DNA of 64,000 nt from Hyphomicrobiales bacterium (GTDB lineage Bacteria > Pseudomonadota > Alphaproteobacteria > Rhizobiales > Beijerinckiaceae). The stretch lies in NCBI GenBank assembly GCA_027483505.1, contig JAIXUP010000058.1:62001-126000 (forward strand), given 5' to 3'. The translations under genes and the position numbers were made by a program. The notes below the pieces were generated by a model. That model was not told where the DNA came from and ran no database searches. It saw only the letters and a program-made list of their open reading frames with translations. Below, piece by piece: positions 43,638 to 55,458 of this stretch (position 1 is its first letter; each line of letters begins with the position of its first letter).

Positions 43638-44933
43638 ATGACTGGACTGAAGCGACTGCTTGCGGCTACGGCCTTCACGGCTGCCGCCATTTCGGGAGCC
43701 GCCATGCAGGGGGCCCTCGCGCAGGAAACCATCTTCCTGTCCACCCAGCTCAGGCCGATCGAAGAGGCCACGAAGGTCCGGCAGGTCATCCTGCGCGGCG
43801 CGCCGGGGCCGGTGACCTTCGTGGTCGAGGAGCCCTCCCCGTTCCAGACCCGCATGGACGCCGAAACCGCGGCGGGAAGGCGGACGATCTCGATGGTCGG
43901 CGCGCTTCATGGCGAGTTGTCGCCGCTGGTTGGCAGCAAGGGGCTCGATCCGGTTGACGATCTTGCCGCCAGGGCCCGGGAACGCGGTGTGCCCGAAGCC
44001 ATGCTGGCGCTCGGCAAGCTCGGCACCGACCGTCAGATGTACATTCCCTGGATGCAGGCCACCTACATCATGGCTGCGAGGAAGGAGGCGCTGCAGTACC
44101 TGCCGCCGGGCGCAGACATCAATGCCCTCACCTATTCGCAGCTCAAGGATTGGGCGAAGGCGATCCAGGACCGGACCGGCAAGCGCGCGCTGGGCTTCCC
44201 GGCCGGGCCGAAGGGCCTGATGCCCCGCTTCTTCCAGGGCTACCTCTACCCGTCTTATACAGGCGGTGTCGTTTCGACGTTCAGGAATGCCGATGCCGAA
44301 GCGATGTGGGCCGCCTTCAAGGACCTGTGGACCCATGTGAACCCCAACTCGGCCTCCTATGACTTCATGCAGGAGCCGCTGATGGCCGGCGAGGTGATGA
44401 TCGCCTTCGACCATGTCGCCCGCCTCAAGGATGCGCTCGTGGCCGCACCGAATGACTATGTGACCTTCCCCGCGCCCTCCGCCGGCAAGGGCCGCGGCTT
44501 CATGCCGGTCGTCGCCGGCCTGGGCATCGCGCCGGGCGCGCCGAACCGCGCCGGCGCTGCCGCAGCCATCGATCACCTGCTGAAGCCGGAGACACAGGTC
44601 ACAATGGCGCGCGAGCTGGGCTTTTTCCCCGTCGTGAAGGCCGATTTGCCGACCGATCTGCCCGGCGGCATCAAGCTTCTGGTCGAAGGAGTCGCCAAGA
44701 CCCAAGGGGCGAAGGACGCGCTTGTGTCGCTCCTGCCCGTGGGTCTCGGCGCCAAGGGTGGCGAATTCAGCAAGGTCTATATGGACACCTTCCAGGCCAT
44801 CGTGCTGCGCGGCGCGCCGATCCGCGCCACGCTCGATGCGCAGGGCGCGACGCTCCAGACCATCATGAATGAGACGAAGGCCCCGTGCTGGGCTCCCGAC
44901 AAGCCGTCGGACGGCGCCTGCAAGGTCAACTGA
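43638..44933 (+). CDS. Sugar ABC transporter substrate-binding protein
   Basis: A 431-residue periplasmic binding protein of the CUT1 type. The signal peptide is MTGLKRLLAATAFTAAAISG up to about ALAQ (residue 29). Family marks are LKDWAKAIQDRTGKRALGFP, YDFMQEPLMAGEVMIAFDH and PSAGKGRGFMPVVAGLGIAP (each part of a longer conserved stretch). The ligand is not readable; the associated glycosidase suggests a small alpha-glucoside. CAGGGAG stands eight bases before the ATG. It is the second gene of the LacI operon. Confidence 0.9.
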   Translation: MTGLKRLLAATAFTAAAISGAAMQGALAQETIFLSTQLRPIEEATKVRQVILRGAPGPVTFVVEEPSPFQTRMDAETAAGRRTISMVGALHGELSPLVGSKGLDPVDDLAARARERGVPEAMLALGKLGTDRQMYIPWMQATYIMAARKEALQYLPPGADINALTYSQLKDWAKAIQDRTGKRALGFPAGPKGLMPRFFQGYLYPSYTGGVVSTFRNADAEAMWAAFKDLWTHVNPNSASYDFMQEPLMAGEVMIAFDHVARLKDALVAAPNDYVTFPAPSAGKGRGFMPVVAGLGIAPGAPNRAGAAAAIDHLLKPETQVTMARELGFFPVVKADLPTDLPGGIKLLVEGVAKTQGAKDALVSLLPVGLGAKGGEFSKVYMDTFQAIVLRGAPIRATLDAQGATLQTIMNETKAPCWAPDKPSDGACKVN

Positions 44934-45024
44934 GCCGTTTCGCCGCCGGCAGAAGGGGCGCGGCATCGTCGCCGCGTCCCTCGCCGGCGCCACGCCGCAC
45001 GGGTCCGCGTCTGGAAGCTTCGCA

Positions 45025-45873
45025 ATGACGAACAACCGACTTCTGCCCTACCTGCTGATCGCACCGGCGACGGTGTTTCTCGTGCTGCTGTTCGTGGTGC
45101 CGCTGGTGCAGACCATCGCGCTCGCCTTCATGGACAATGGCGTCGCCTCGCTGACCAACTTCCGCAAGATGGCCGGCGACCTGAATTTCGGCCTGTCCAT
45201 CGGCAACACCTTCCTGCTCGTGCTCGCCGTCATTCCGCTCCAGATCTGCATGGCGCTGGTGATGGCGATGATGATCCAGAAGCTGGACAAGGGGCGCGAC
45301 CTCGTCCTGTGGATCTGGATCATCCCGCTTGGGATTTCCGATCTGGCGGCCGGTCTGGTCTGGCTCGCGATCCTGCAAGACCGGGGCTATTTCAACACCG
45401 TCCTGAACATGCTCGGGCTCGTCGACGGCCCGGTGAACTGGCTCTCCTACGAGGCGCCGGTCAGCCTGTTCGTCGGCGTTGTGCTGGCCGAGGTCTGGCG
45501 CGCGACCGCCATCGTGCTGGTCATTCTGGTTGCCGGCCTCCAGCTGATCCCGAAGGAGTATGGCGAGGCCGCCGAGATCTTCGGGGCCGGACCCTGGACG
45601 CGCTTTCGCAAGATCACGCTGCCCCTGCTGAAGCCATCGATCCAGAGCGCGCTGATCCTGCGCACGGTGCTCGCTTTCGAGGTCTTCGCGGTGGTCTACG
45701 CCCTCTCGGGCCGGAACTTCCCCGTTCTGGTCGGCGAGGCCTATGCCTGGCAGCACGTCAACCAGAACAACGGCGTCGCCGCCGCCTACGCCATCCTCGT
45801 CATGGCGATCTCGCTGGCGGCCACCGTGATCTACATCAGGGCCCTGCGGACACCGCCGGAGATGCAGCCATGA
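45025..45873 (+). CDS. Sugar ABC transporter permease (MalF-like)
   Basis: A 282-residue inner-membrane permease with six hydrophobic segments, starting LLPYLLIAPATVFLVLLFVV. The EAA loop that docks on the ATPase reads EYGEAAEIFGAGPWTRFRKI followed by TLPLLKP. The start is ATG 45025; earlier in-frame codons fall in the intergenic spacer. Its stop overlaps the start of the next permease gene (ATGA). Part of the LacI-regulated importer. Confidence 0.93.
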   Translation: MTNNRLLPYLLIAPATVFLVLLFVVPLVQTIALAFMDNGVASLTNFRKMAGDLNFGLSIGNTFLLVLAVIPLQICMALVMAMMIQKLDKGRDLVLWIWIIPLGISDLAAGLVWLAILQDRGYFNTVLNMLGLVDGPVNWLSYEAPVSLFVGVVLAEVWRATAIVLVILVAGLQLIPKEYGEAAEIFGAGPWTRFRKITLPLLKPSIQSALILRTVLAFEVFAVVYALSGRNFPVLVGEAYAWQHVNQNNGVAAAYAILVMAISLAATVIYIRALRTPPEMQP

Positions 45874-46694
45874 GCGAGGCCACCGTGTCCCTCCGCCTGC
45901 GGCGCGTCATGTTCTGGTCCGGCATCGCCATGCTCTGCGCCTGGGTGCTGGTGCCGATCTACCTGATCGCGCTCGGCGCCTTCGGCGGACGGGCCGGCGT
46001 GTTCCGCTGGCCCAAGAACCTGCTGCCCTGGGATTCGGGCCTGGCGGCGATGCAGGCCTTTCTCGCCGTGGAAGGCGTCTGGACCGCAGCGCTGAACGGC
46101 GCGCTCGTCGCCTGCCTCACCATGCTGTTCTCGCTGCTGCTCGGAGCCCCCGCGGGTTACGCCCTGGCGCGCTACCGCTTCGCCGGACAGGATGCTTTCC
46201 GCATGCTGGTGGTGCTGACGCGGGCCTTTCCGCTCGCCATCCTGGCTCTGCCGCTCACGGTCACCTTCATCCGCACCGGCCTTTACGACACGCCTCTCGG
46301 CGTCGCCCTGGTGCATACGGCGCTGGCCCTGCCCTTCACCGCGCTGGTGTCCTCCAGCCTGTTCATGGGCATTCCGCGGGAACTGGAGGAGGCGGCATGG
46401 GTCTTCGGCTGCACAGGCCTGCAGGCCTTCCGCAAGATCGTCCTTCCGCTCGCGCTCCCCGGCCTCGCCGCCGCGGCCATCTTCTCCTTCGTGATCTCGT
46501 GGAACGAGGTCTTCGCCGCGTCGGTGCTGACCGTCCGCAACCGCACCCTGACCGCCTATCTGCTGACTGTCCTCGCCGAATCCCCGCTGCACTTCCGTTT
46601 CGCTGGCGGGTTTCTCCTCATCCTCCCCTCCGTGATCTTCATCTTCGCCGTGAGGAAATACCTCTTTGCGATGTGGGGCATCGCCAACCGATAG
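45870..46694 (+). CDS. Sugar ABC transporter permease (MalG-like)
   Basis: A 274-residue permease. Six hydrophobic segments are visible from VMFWSGIAMLCAWVLVPIYL onwards. The EAA loop is ELEEAAWVFGCTGLQAFRKI followed by VLPLALPG. The long upstream frame back to 45309 is the shadow of the previous gene; the true ATG lies inside the ATGA overlap. It pairs with the MalF-like permease to form the channel. Confidence 0.93.
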   Translation: MSEATVSLRLRRVMFWSGIAMLCAWVLVPIYLIALGAFGGRAGVFRWPKNLLPWDSGLAAMQAFLAVEGVWTAALNGALVACLTMLFSLLLGAPAGYALARYRFAGQDAFRMLVVLTRAFPLAILALPLTVTFIRTGLYDTPLGVALVHTALALPFTALVSSSLFMGIPRELEEAAWVFGCTGLQAFRKIVLPLALPGLAAAAIFSFVISWNEVFAASVLTVRNRTLTAYLLTVLAESPLHFRFAGGFLLILPSVIFIFAVRKYLFAMWGIANR

Positions 46695-46701
46695 GTGCGC
46701 C

Positions 46702-47751
46702 ATGGCCGGAATCAGGATTGACGCCATCGAAAAGAGGTTCGGCGCCGCCAGGGCCCTCGAGCAGCTCACGCTCGATGTCGAGGACGGCGAGTTCCTGGCC
46801 CTGCTGGGCCCGTCCGGCTGCGGCAAGACCACGCTGCTGCGCATCATCGCGGGCCTCGAGACACAGACCTCCGGCCGCATCTTCATCGGCGGACGGGATG
46901 TCTCCGCCCTGCCTCCGCGCGAACGCGGGCTCGCCATGGTTTTTCAGAACTACGCTGTCTTCCCGCACATGACCGTCTACGAGAACGTGGCGTTCGGCCT
47001 CAGGATGAAGGGCGCCGCCGATGCGGAGGTGAAGAAGCAGGTCGAGCGCGCGGCGGGGCTCCTGCATATCGAGCCCTATCTCGAGCGATATCCGGCCAAG
47101 CTGTCCGGCGGCCAGCGCCAGCGCGTTGCGGTGGCGCGCGCCCTCGCCGTCCAGCCTGCCGTGCTGCTGATGGATGAGCCCCTGTCCAATCTCGATGCGC
47201 TGCTGCGCCTTGAGATGCGCTCCGAGCTGAAATCCGTCCTCAACTCGTCCGGCACGACAACCGTCTATGTCACCCATGACCAGACCGAAGCCATGGGCCT
47301 GGCAGACAGGATCGCCGTGATGCACAAGGGTGTCATCGAACAGATCGACCGCCCGCAGGCGCTCTATGAGCGCCCCGCCACCCGCTTCGTCGGCGGCTTC
47401 GTCGGCTCGCCGCCGATGAATTTCATCGACATGCCGGTTAAGGCGGGGCTGGCGCGGCTGGGCGATTTCGCCAACCCCGTATCAACAGGCAGGGATACCA
47501 TCACCGCAGGCATCCGTGCGGAAGACATCGCCGTGGTGGAGCGCGGCGGCCTGCCCTTCGATGTCATGGTCTGCGAGCCGCTCGGCTCGACGCTGCTGCT
47601 GACAGGCCGCGTCGCCGGACAGCTGGCGCGCGTCGCCGTCCGCCCCGACGCCGTTGTTGCGCCGGGCGACAGGCTGAATCTGGAACCGTCGCCCGGGCGC
47701 ATCGTCTGGATCGACCCCGCCAACGGCAAGGCCATCGGACAAGCAGCGTGA
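46702..47751 (+). CDS. Sugar ABC transporter ATP-binding protein (MsmK/UgpC type)
   Basis: A 349-residue ATPase. Walker A is GPSGCGKTT, the Q-loop lies in MVFQNYAVFPHMTVYENVAFG, the signature is LSGGQRQRVAVARALA, and Walker B is VLLMDEPLSNLDA with the switch histidine VTHDQTEA. A C-terminal TOBE-type domain (from about residue 240) is present, as in CUT1 transporters. It starts seven bases after the permease stop and overlaps the glycosidase start by four bases. Confidence 0.95.
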   Translation: MAGIRIDAIEKRFGAARALEQLTLDVEDGEFLALLGPSGCGKTTLLRIIAGLETQTSGRIFIGGRDVSALPPRERGLAMVFQNYAVFPHMTVYENVAFGLRMKGAADAEVKKQVERAAGLLHIEPYLERYPAKLSGGQRQRVAVARALAVQPAVLLMDEPLSNLDALLRLEMRSELKSVLNSSGTTTVYVTHDQTEAMGLADRIAVMHKGVIEQIDRPQALYERPATRFVGGFVGSPPMNFIDMPVKAGLARLGDFANPVSTGRDTITAGIRAEDIAVVERGGLPFDVMVCEPLGSTLLLTGRVAGQLARVAVRPDAVVAPGDRLNLEPSPGRIVWIDPANGKAIGQAA

Positions 47752-49013
47752 CCACAGACCTCACATCGCAAGCAAAGGCCGTTCTGGCGGCCAACGACCG
47801 CGGAGGCTACACCGTGCCGACGCATGGGCTCTATCCCTTTCAATGGAACTGGGATTCCGCCTTCGTCGCCATGGGTTTCGCGACCTATGACATCGACCGC
47901 GCCCTGCGCGAGCTGGAGCATCTGGCGCGCGGGCAGTGGGCAGACGGGATGATCCCGCACATCATTTTCCACGCGCCATCAGACACCTACTTCCCCGGAC
48001 CCGAGATCTGGGGAACCCGGCATGCGGTGCCGACCTCCGGCATCACCCAGCCGCCGGTCTTCGCCATCGCGCTGAAGTTTATCGCTGACCGTGCGGATCC
48101 GTCCTTCGCGCCGCGAATCCGCGCGCTTTTCGCCGTGGCGGACGCCTATCACCGCTGGTTCGCCAAGGCCCGCGACCCGTACGGCGCAGGCCTTGTGGCG
48201 ACGCTGCACAATTGGGAGACCGGCCGCGACAACTCGCCGGAATGGGACATTCCCTTCGCACGCGTGCCACAGACCACCAGCACCGTGATCCGGCGGCGCG
48301 ACACTGGCCATGTCGACGCCTCGATGCGCCCGACCGACGCCGACTATCGGCGCTACATCCACCTCGTCGATCTCTACCGCGATCTCGGCTGGGCGCCGGC
48401 CGCCATGTTTGCCGCCGCGCCGTTCCGCATCGCCGACATCGGCACCAACGCCATCCTGCTGGCGGCGGAAGAGGCGCTGCTGGCGCTGGCCCCGGACCAT
48501 GGACCTGCCGGGTCCGGCGATACGATCCGCACACGCATGACGCGGCTGTCACAGGGTCTTGCCGCGCTCTGGAACGCCGACCGGACATGGTTTCTGTCGC
48601 GCGACCTGATCACCGGAGAAGCGATCCCCGTGCGGACATCGGCCGGGCTGCTGCCCTTGCTGACCGGTGTTCCGAACGCAGCACAGGTCGGCCGGCTGGA
48701 AGCAGACGTGGCCGCGCATCTTGCCAGCGCCGCCTTCGGCATCGCCTCTACCCTGCCCGGCGAGAGCGGATTTGAGCCAAAACGTTACTGGCGCGGCCCG
48801 GTCTGGGCGGTGATGAACTGGATGATCGCCGAGGGTCTCGCCCGCCATCGTTGCACAGGGCTTGCCGAACGGATCCGCAAGGACACCGTTGCCGCCATCG
48901 GCCGCCAGGGCTTTGGCGAGTATTTCGATCCGCTCACCGGCGAGTCGCTTGGTGGCGATGCCTTCTCGTGGACTGCGGCGATCTATCTGCTGATGTCGGA
49001 AGGGCGCGCATAG
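47748..49013 (+). CDS. GH63-like glycoside hydrolase (MGH1/glucosylglycerate hydrolase type)
   Basis: A 421-residue cytosolic protein with an (alpha/alpha)6-barrel. The N-terminal LYPFQWNWDSAFVAMGFATY places the catalytic aspartate region, as in mannosyl/glucosylglycerate hydrolases and the C-terminal domain of GH63. Other family pieces are GQWADGMIPHIIFHAPSDTY, HNWETGRDNSPEWD and FEPKRYWRGPVWAVMNWMIA. It should remove an alpha-linked glucose or mannose from an imported solute. The start is a GTG that overlaps the ATPase stop (GTGA). It is the last gene of the LacI operon and converges with the hybrid kinase. Confidence 0.82.
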   Translation: MTTDLTSQAKAVLAANDRGGYTVPTHGLYPFQWNWDSAFVAMGFATYDIDRALRELEHLARGQWADGMIPHIIFHAPSDTYFPGPEIWGTRHAVPTSGITQPPVFAIALKFIADRADPSFAPRIRALFAVADAYHRWFAKARDPYGAGLVATLHNWETGRDNSPEWDIPFARVPQTTSTVIRRRDTGHVDASMRPTDADYRRYIHLVDLYRDLGWAPAAMFAAAPFRIADIGTNAILLAAEEALLALAPDHGPAGSGDTIRTRMTRLSQGLAALWNADRTWFLSRDLITGEAIPVRTSAGLLPLLTGVPNAAQVGRLEADVAAHLASAAFGIASTLPGESGFEPKRYWRGPVWAVMNWMIAEGLARHRCTGLAERIRKDTVAAIGRQGFGEYFDPLTGESLGGDAFSWTAAIYLLMSEGRA

Positions 49014-49113
49014 GTGATGCGCCGTCCGGGGCCGGAGCCGATGATCGCCGCCTTATGGCGTATGGCGCATTCAATCCTGCTTCGAACGGGCCTGAGCGGT
49101 CCAGCTGGAGCGG

Positions 49114-51813
<2,700 letters not shown>

Positions 51814-51958
51814 GGCGCGATGATGGCGGCGCAGGGTTAAGTTTCGACGAAGGGCGGGTAATGGATTCGGCACAAAAGCCAACGGTATCTTCAGATTTGC
51901 CTGCTAATGAGGCAGGACAGCGCGTTTTCCGTTGCCCCATTCCGATATCGGTCCCTTC

Positions 51959-52408
51959 ATGCTCGATGTTCCGTCCGAACGCCGGTTCACCTTCGTGCTC
52001 GACGAGGCGGTGAGCATCCTCGCCGTCGATGACGACGCGATCCAGCGCGAGTTCTGCGCTGTCTATCTGGCGACGCCGGCGACCGAGATCACGACCGCGG
52101 CCTCGGCTGAGGAGGGTCTCGCCCTTCTGGCGGAGCGGTGCTTTGACATGGCGCTGGTTGATGTCGACATGCCGGGCATCAATGGCATCGAGATGGTGCG
52201 CCGCCTGCGCGCCGACCCGCGTTTTGACGACATGCCGATCATGGTCATCACCGGCCGCGAGGATATGGACTCGATCGACCAGGCCTACGACGCAGGCGCG
52301 ACCGCCTTCATGTCGAAGCCGGTCAACTGGCGGCTGCTGAGCCACCAGATCAAGTTCCTCATGCGCGCCCACGCGGCTCTCCGGCACAAGGCGAGAGCCG
52401 ATGGCTGA
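51959..52408 (+). CDS. Single-domain response regulator
   Basis: A 149-residue protein that consists of a receiver domain only. The acidic pocket is ILAVDDDAIQREF, the phospho-acceptor is in MALVDVDMPGINGIEMVRRL, the threonine switch is MVITGRE and the lysine is in FMSKPVN. There is no output domain. It is divergent from the hybrid kinase with a 145-base gap, and its last bases overlap the TadG-like start by eight bases. It could relay a phosphate from the HPt domain. ATG 51959 is preferred over a TTG at 51932. Confidence 0.88.
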   Translation: MLDVPSERRFTFVLDEAVSILAVDDDAIQREFCAVYLATPATEITTAASAEEGLALLAERCFDMALVDVDMPGINGIEMVRRLRADPRFDDMPIMVITGREDMDSIDQAYDAGATAFMSKPVNWRLLSHQIKFLMRAHAALRHKARADG

Positions 52409-53684
52409 GGGCAGGACATCGCACCTTGCCGCCCGCGCGCGCCTCGTCGTGCAGCGGGCCCGCGCCGACGAGAGCGGCGCGGTCGGGCTGATGTTCGCCT
52501 TCCTGATCCCGATGGTGCTCGCCCTGGCGGGCGTCAGCGTCGACTATGCCAGCCTCAGCGCCCAGCGGGCCAAGTTGCAGGCCGTTGCGGACGCTTCCGC
52601 GCTGGCGGCCGCCCGCGAGTTCCGCCTCGGCAACGCCAATGTCCAGACCCTGAATCAGGCTGCGACCGCCTATGCGGGCGGCTCACTGGCGGGGCAGGAC
52701 ATGACAGCCACAATCACGCCGAGCGTCGATCTCAGGAACCGCTCGATCACCGTGACGCTGGCGCTGGAGGCGCCGACGCTCCTGATGCACTATGTCGGGA
52801 CAAACGCAGCGCGCGTTGAGGTCGTCGCCACCGCCCGCATGGTCGGCGGCGCACCGATTTGCGTCATCGGTCTCGACCCTTCTGCGAATGCCACAGTCGA
52901 GATTGAACAATCTGCCAAGCTCGAAGCAACGGGCTGTTCGGTCTATTCCAACTCGACCAAGCCAAACGGGTTGGTGGCCAGACAGGACGCCACCATACGG
53001 GCAGCTTTCATCTGCTCGGCGGGCGGCAAGAGTTCGCCTGGGCCCGGCTCCTATTCGCCAACACCTCAGACCGACTGCCCCATCATCCCCGATCCCCTGC
53101 TGCCGCGCGCCCTGCCTGCCAGTGGGGGCTGCCTGCAGAACAATGCCAGCTATAAGGGCGGGGTTGTCTTTCTCGTGCCTGGAACCTATTGCGGCGGCGC
53201 CAAGTTCGACGGAGGCGCCAAGGTCACCCTCGCGCCCGGCACCTATGTCTTCAGGGATGGCCCGCTTGTCGTGGCAGGCGGCTCCAGCTTCACCGGCACA
53301 AACGTGGCCTTGCATTTCGTCGGAAAGGACGCCCAACTGAATTTCACGGCGGACTCGAGCATAAGCCTCACCGCCCCGCGCTCCGGCCCCATGGCTGGCA
53401 TTCTGATCTCGGAGGATCGGAACAACTCCAGCAGCCTGTTGCATCAGATCATGAGCAATGACGCGCGCACGCTGCTGGGCACGATCTACCTGCCGCGCGG
53501 GCGGCTTCATGTCGGCGCCAACAAGCCCGTGGCCGACAAGTCAGCCTACACGATCGTGGTGGCCAGCCGGTTCAGCCTGGCGCAGGGACCTACCATGGTG
53601 CTCAACACCAACTACAGCGCAACCGACGTCCCCGTGCCGGATGGCGTCGGCCCGCTGTCTGGCAAGACGGTCCTGTCGAACTGA
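52401..53684 (+). CDS. TadE/TadG-like pilus-assembly or Flp-related protein
   Basis: A 427-residue protein. The N-terminus SGAVGLMFAFLIPMVLALAG is the membrane segment of Flp/TadG-like proteins, followed by the signature VSVDYASLSAQRAKLQAVAD and ASALAAAREF. The C-terminal 280 residues are extracytoplasmic, Gly/Ser/Asn-rich with repeated short beta strands (GGAKFDGGAKVTLAPGTYVF) and several cysteines. No other tad genes are present. Its coding start lies inside the response-regulator gene, which implies translational coupling between a signalling protein and a surface component. Confidence 0.75.
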   Translation: MAEGRTSHLAARARLVVQRARADESGAVGLMFAFLIPMVLALAGVSVDYASLSAQRAKLQAVADASALAAAREFRLGNANVQTLNQAATAYAGGSLAGQDMTATITPSVDLRNRSITVTLALEAPTLLMHYVGTNAARVEVVATARMVGGAPICVIGLDPSANATVEIEQSAKLEATGCSVYSNSTKPNGLVARQDATIRAAFICSAGGKSSPGPGSYSPTPQTDCPIIPDPLLPRALPASGGCLQNNASYKGGVVFLVPGTYCGGAKFDGGAKVTLAPGTYVFRDGPLVVAGGSSFTGTNVALHFVGKDAQLNFTADSSISLTAPRSGPMAGILISEDRNNSSSLLHQIMSNDARTLLGTIYLPRGRLHVGANKPVADKSAYTIVVASRFSLAQGPTMVLNTNYSATDVPVPDGVGPLSGKTVLSN

Positions 53685-53826
53685 CGCCCGAGCCCAGGCC
53701 TGCGCGCCGCAACGCGGCAGAAATCCATGATGGTCGATGACGCAGCGGGCCCCCTGTCCGGAGCCGGATCCGGACACGTCGTTACGCAGATGTGGCAGAG
53801 GTTGCGGGTTTTGGGCGCGACCCGCC

Positions 53827-54681
53827 TCAGCCGGCCTTGCGGACCGGCGGAGCGGCGAGCGGCGCCGCCGTGTGCGCCACGGCCTGTTCATTCAGGATCC
53901 GCGTGATGCCGTCGACGCTTCCGGCCATCGCGAACAGATAGCCTTGCAGGTAGTGGCATCCGACCGCGCGCAGGAAGCGCTGCTGGTCAGCGGTCTCCAC
54001 GCCTTCCGCCGTGATCTTGAGGCCGATCGCACGGGCCAGCGCCACGATCGCCTGGATCACCGCAGCGGACTGGACGGTCGCGACCTTGTCGACGAAGCTC
54101 TTGTCGATCTTGACCTTGTCGACCGGAATTTTCAGCAGATAGGTCAGGCTCGAATAGCCGGTGCCGAAATCATCGAGCGCGATCCGGATTCCGGCCTCGC
54201 GCAACACATTGATGTTGCATGTCGCGGCGTCGAAATCATCGATGAACGCGCCCTCGACGATCTCAAGCTCCACCCTGTCCGGCGCGATGCCGACCTTTGA
54301 CACCAGGTCCAGCACTTGCGCGGCGAAGTCGGGCTTGTGCAGCTGTGTCGCCGATATGTTGATGCTGACCGGCAGCGACGTCCAGTTCAGCGCATCGCGG
54401 CAGGCCCGTTCCATAACCCACCAGTCAAGCTGCTCCAGCAATTCCGGCGTATCGAAGTTGGCGAGCGTCTCGCCGGCGCCAAGAAGGCCCCGTTTGGGAT
54501 GATTGTGGCGCAGCAGCGCCTCGACGGACGCCAGTGCGCCGGTGCCAGCCACCACCTGCGGCTGATAGACGAGCGTCAGCTCGCGCGTCTTGATGGTGCC
54601 AATAACGTCCATGCGCGCCAAAGCCTTGGAGATGTCACGACCCCCTGATACACCACCAATCCCTAAAGCGCGGTTTATCAT
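53827..54681 (-). CDS. EAL-domain cyclic-di-GMP phosphodiesterase
   Basis: A 284-residue protein made almost entirely of one EAL domain, without a GGDEF partner or sensor. The catalytic set is complete: VEALLRHNHPKRGLL (EAL), the asparagine in SINISATQL, the glutamate in ELEIVEGAF, DDFGTGYSSL, the lysine in VKIDKSFV, the glutamate in TAEGVETADQ and the glutamine in LQGYLF. It should hydrolyse c-di-GMP. ATG 54681 is preferred; a GTG at 54693 would add four residues. It is divergent from the PilZ gene. Confidence 0.9.
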   Translation of the reverse strand: MINRALGIGGVSGGRDISKALARMDVIGTIKTRELTLVYQPQVVAGTGALASVEALLRHNHPKRGLLGAGETLANFDTPELLEQLDWWVMERACRDALNWTSLPVSINISATQLHKPDFAAQVLDLVSKVGIAPDRVELEIVEGAFIDDFDAATCNINVLREAGIRIALDDFGTGYSSLTYLLKIPVDKVKIDKSFVDKVATVQSAAVIQAIVALARAIGLKITAEGVETADQQRFLRAVGCHYLQGYLFAMAGSVDGITRILNEQAVAHTAAPLAAPPVRKAG

Positions 54682-54813
54682 GGTCGGTCGCACAGCCCAT
54701 TTTCGTGGATGATTGCGTCAATCCATGAATCTTCACATGAGCGAGGCGCAAATCACGGAGTTTCACACATCGCGTTTAGAATCCGGCAATGGAGCAAGCC
54801 TTATTCTTTCGCC

Positions 54814-55299
54814 ATGGTTCCTTCGTTGAGAGGTTCGGAAGCAGACAAGCGCACGGCCAGGCGGCACCGTCTCCGCCTGCCGGGACGCTACATGCTTGTC
54901 GACCGCACCGAGTGGATCTGCGAAACCGTCGACATTTCGCCCACCGGTGTGTTGCTCATGGGGCCGGGCCGCCCCTACCCCGGCCAGACTGTCGTGGTCT
55001 ATCTGGCGGAACTTGGCCGGCTCGAGGGCACGGTCGTCCGCCTGAAGGCGCGCGAGTTCGCGCTGCGCATCCGCGCGACGGACCGCAAGCGCGAGCAGCT
55101 TGCCGCCGTGCTGGACAGGCTTGACGAAGGCGTGCCCAGCCCGCGCAGCATCCATCCCGCCATCCTCGCCGCCGTCAGGCGGCAGGCTGATGCCGCGCCG
55201 CCGGCGCCAGCGAGCGCGTCTGCACCCGCCGAAAGGCCGGCTGCTTCGCGCACCAACAATCCGCACGGAGCCTTCCGCGTCTATCTTGAAACTCTGTAA
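54814..55299 (+). CDS. PilZ-domain protein
   Basis: A 161-residue protein. The N-terminal DKRTARRHRLRLPGRYMLVD carries the RxxxR part of the c-di-GMP site, followed by the D/NxSxxG motif VDISPTGVLLMG. The beta-barrel part extends to about residue 95; a proline/alanine-rich tail follows. It should bind c-di-GMP and pass the signal to an unknown target. Its divergent neighbour is an EAL phosphodiesterase, so one gene pair can break down and the other sense the same messenger. ATG 54814 is the first good start. Confidence 0.85.
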   Translation: MVPSLRGSEADKRTARRHRLRLPGRYMLVDRTEWICETVDISPTGVLLMGPGRPYPGQTVVVYLAELGRLEGTVVRLKAREFALRIRATDRKREQLAAVLDRLDEGVPSPRSIHPAILAAVRRQADAAPPAPASASAPAERPAASRTNNPHGAFRVYLETL

Positions 55300-55304
55300 T
55301 GCCA

Positions 55305-55323
55305 CGCCCGCAGCAGGCGGGCG
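55305..55323. terminator. Hairpin between PilZ and AraC genes
   Basis: CGCCCGC and GCGGGCG form a 7-bp stem with a five-base loop six bases after the PilZ stop. There is no T-run. It could terminate both convergent transcripts. Confidence 0.35.
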
Positions 55324-55458
55324 GAGCATTGCGCACGCGGTCAAGCCCGCCATCAGACCGGATCAGCACTGCGATGTCCCCCGTCGATCCGGGGCATCAC
55401 AGGGAGCGGGACACGGCTCCTGTGATCCATTGGGCCTGTAGACCAGCCGTTGAACCCG

